This document shows, one piece after another, positions 4,807 to 6,425 of a stretch of DNA of 6,425 nt. Made by a program: the position numbers and the translations under genes. A model generated the notes under the pieces. The model saw only the letters and a program-made list of their open reading frames with translations, had not been told where the DNA came from and did not search any database. This stretch comes from Bacteroidales bacterium. Its GTDB lineage: Bacteria; Bacteroidota; Bacteroidia; Bacteroidales; WRGA01. Every line of letters begins with the position of its first letter. Position 1 is the stretch's first letter. The stretch lies in assembly GCA_031279795.1 (NCBI GenBank), contig JAITHZ010000322.1, forward strand, positions 1 to 6,425, in the 5' to 3' direction.

Positions 4807-6425
4807 ATGAAGAAAGAATTTTTGACAAAAACACTTCCGTATCTGGCCGTAATAGTCATTTTTGTACTGATTTCTGTCGGGTATTTTCTTCCCGATATTT
4901 TTGAGGGAAAAACATTGTTTCAGCATGATATTCAACAAGGTGTGGCAATGGGCGCCGAGGTGCGGGAACACTATGCTCGCACGGGCGAACGAACGCGGTG
5001 GACGAACGCCATGTTTGGCGGAATGCCAGCTTATCAGATTTCACCCGCTTATGATTCGTCTCAGCTGTTTGCCCAAATAACAAAGATTTACAGCCTTTAC
5101 CTGATTTCGCCGGCAGGATTACTTTTCAGCATGCTGCTTGGTTTTTTTATTTTAATGAAAGCCTTCCGGATACGTACCGATATGGCCGCACTGGGAGCTA
5201 TCCTGTATACGTTTTCATCTTATTTTCTGATTATCATCAAGGCCGGCCATATCTGGAAATTTACAGCCCTGGCCTACATTCCGCCAACTATCGCCGGAAT
5301 CGTGCTGATTTATAACCGGAAATATTTACTGGGAGGAATTACCCTTGCGCTGTTTCTGGCTTTACAAATCATGTCGAATCACGTTCAGATGTCATATTAT
5401 TTTCTGTTTGTGATAGCTGCCCTGATCAGCTACTTTTTAGCTGTGGCAATAAAACGCCAGAAGCTTGCGCCGTTTTTCATCTCATCGACAGTTTCGGCTG
5501 CGGCGCTTGTCATTGCGGTAGCCATAAACATACCCAGCCTGTACCATACCTATGAATACAGCAAAGAAACCATGCGCGGAAAGTCGGAATTGACAATCGA
5601 CAACGAAAATGACAGGAAAGAAGCCGCACCCGCCCGCCAATCCATAAAAGACGTGTGGAACAAGCCACTCGACGCTCCTACCAACGGCCTGGCACGCGAC
5701 TACATCGTGCAGTGGAGCTACGGAATAGGCGAGACATGGACGCTGCTTGTTCCCGATGCAAAGGGTGGCTCAAGCGGATATCTGGGCAGCGACAAAAAAG
5801 CGATGGAACGTGTGCCGTCGCAACAAGCACAGATCATGGCACAAATGTCGCGGTATTGGGGTAACCAGCCATTTACATCCGGCCCTGTGTATGTCGGGGC
5901 GTTTGTGCTGTTTCTGTTTCTTTTCGGAATGTTCATTGTCCGAACAAACATGAAATGGCCGCTGCTGGCAGTGGCAGTTCTGGCAATACTGCTTTCGTGG
6001 GGAGAAAACTTTATGGGACTTACCAATATCTTTATTGATTATTTCCCGATGTACAGCAAATTCAGAGCCGTATCGTCAATTCTGGTCATTGTCGAATTTG
6101 TCATTCCGCTGATAGCCATACTTGCACTGAAGGAAATTGTTGAGAATCCCGAAATTATCCGGAAACAAAAAATCGGATTCTGGATTAGCGTGGCGTTTAC
6201 CCTTGGAACGACGTTTTTGTTTGCAGTAGCTCCGGGCGCATTTTTTGATTTTCTCAGCCGGATGGAACTGGAATATGCCAACCAGTATCCGCAATTCAAC
6301 ACGATTGCTGCGCCACTGACCGAAATCAGAAAAGATATACTGAGTTCGGATGCATGGCGAAGTTTTTTCATTATTCTGGCAGGAATTGCATTGTTGTATT
6401 TTTTTACGAAGAAAAAATTGTCGGC
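4807..6425 (+). CDS. YfhO-family polytopic membrane protein, N-terminal part (runs off the right edge)
   Basis: At least 539 codons are open to the right edge with no stop. The protein has a membrane segment at about 8-29. An extracytoplasmic loop follows with FQHDIQQG (Asp 41) and RWTNAMFGGMPAYQIS (64-79). Roughly ten more hydrophobic segments lie between about 99 and 534. A large loop contains GLARDYIVQWSYGIGETWT and then VPDAKGGSSGY (about 293-328). These are hallmarks I recognise from Bacteroidota YfhO proteins, usually around 800 residues, so about a third is missing here. The family has a GT-C-like membrane fold; in Gram-positive bacteria YfhO is linked to glycosylation of lipoteichoic acid. 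The acceptor in Bacteroidota is not established, and transfer from a lipid-linked sugar using the loop Asp is inference. ATG 4807 (MKKEFLTK) is chosen because it resembles relatives; an in-frame ATG at 4789 would add six residues. It is 40 bases after the HMA gene, with no promoter seen between them. Confidence 0.85.
   Translation, partial: MKKEFLTKTLPYLAVIVIFVLISVGYFLPDIFEGKTLFQHDIQQGVAMGAEVREHYARTGERTRWTNAMFGGMPAYQISPAYDSSQLFAQITKIYSLYLISPAGLLFSMLLGFFILMKAFRIRTDMAALGAILYTFSSYFLIIIKAGHIWKFTALAYIPPTIAGIVLIYNRKYLLGGITLALFLALQIMSNHVQMSYYFLFVIAALISYFLAVAIKRQKLAPFFISSTVSAAALVIAVAINIPSLYHTYEYSKETMRGKSELTIDNENDRKEAAPARQSIKDVWNKPLDAPTNGLARDYIVQWSYGIGETWTLLVPDAKGGSSGYLGSDKKAMERVPSQQAQIMAQMSRYWGNQPFTSGPVYVGAFVLFLFLFGMFIVRTNMKWPLLAVAVLAILLSWGENFMGLTNIFIDYFPMYSKFRAVSSILVIVEFVIPLIAILALKEIVENPEIIRKQKIGFWISVAFTLGTTFLFAVAPGAFFDFLSRMELEYANQYPQFNTIAAPLTEIRKDILSSDAWRSFFIILAGIALLYFFTKKKLS

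Noticed and set aside
5655..6371. Several 68-110-codon frames on both strands within the YfhO-family gene
   Set aside because: All are shadows of the continuous membrane-protein frame from 4807 to the right edge, which has family motifs throughout.

Overview
The window looks like a chromosomal piece from a member of the Bacteroidota, most likely Bacteroidales. Several things point there. A promoter matches the Bacteroides-type consensus (TTG, 19 bases, TAnnTTTG). Start codons lack clear Shine-Dalgarno sites and sit in A-rich leaders. The gene content is also typical of the phylum: an OmpA-family barrel, a YfhO-family membrane protein and a heavy-metal-domain lipoprotein ending in a CC-x-Y tail. 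The standard genetic code fits all genes. No RNA gene, CRISPR array, insertion sequence or phage module is visible.

Layout. Positions 1-886 (minus strand) hold the remains of an OmpA-family outer-membrane gene. Its barrel part and its C-terminal part are in different frames, and the 5' end is replaced by a 50-codon stretch of unknown origin that ends in a stop. Positions 887-1102 are AT-rich and non-coding, with a short repeat, a 12-base palindrome, an inverted repeat and a probable promoter. Positions 1103-4144 (plus) encode one large secreted protein made of two parallel beta-helix modules joined by a Pro/Lys/Gln/Thr-rich linker. A hairpin and a strong promoter follow. Positions 4317-4766 (plus) encode a small lipoprotein with a metal-binding HMA domain. 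From 4807 to the right edge (plus) lies the N-terminal part of a YfhO-family polytopic membrane protein.

Working together. All the intact genes act at or in the envelope: a surface or periplasmic beta-helix protein, a lipid-anchored metal binder and a membrane protein of a family linked to glycan transfer. The beta-helix gene appears to be its own transcription unit. The HMA gene has its own promoter, and the YfhO gene starts 40 bases after it, so those two may be co-transcribed, although no shared function is known. I see no obvious defence or mobile system. The most notable items are the duplicated GG-A-I beta-helix architecture, the damaged OmpA gene, and the promoter and leader of the metal-binding lipoprotein.
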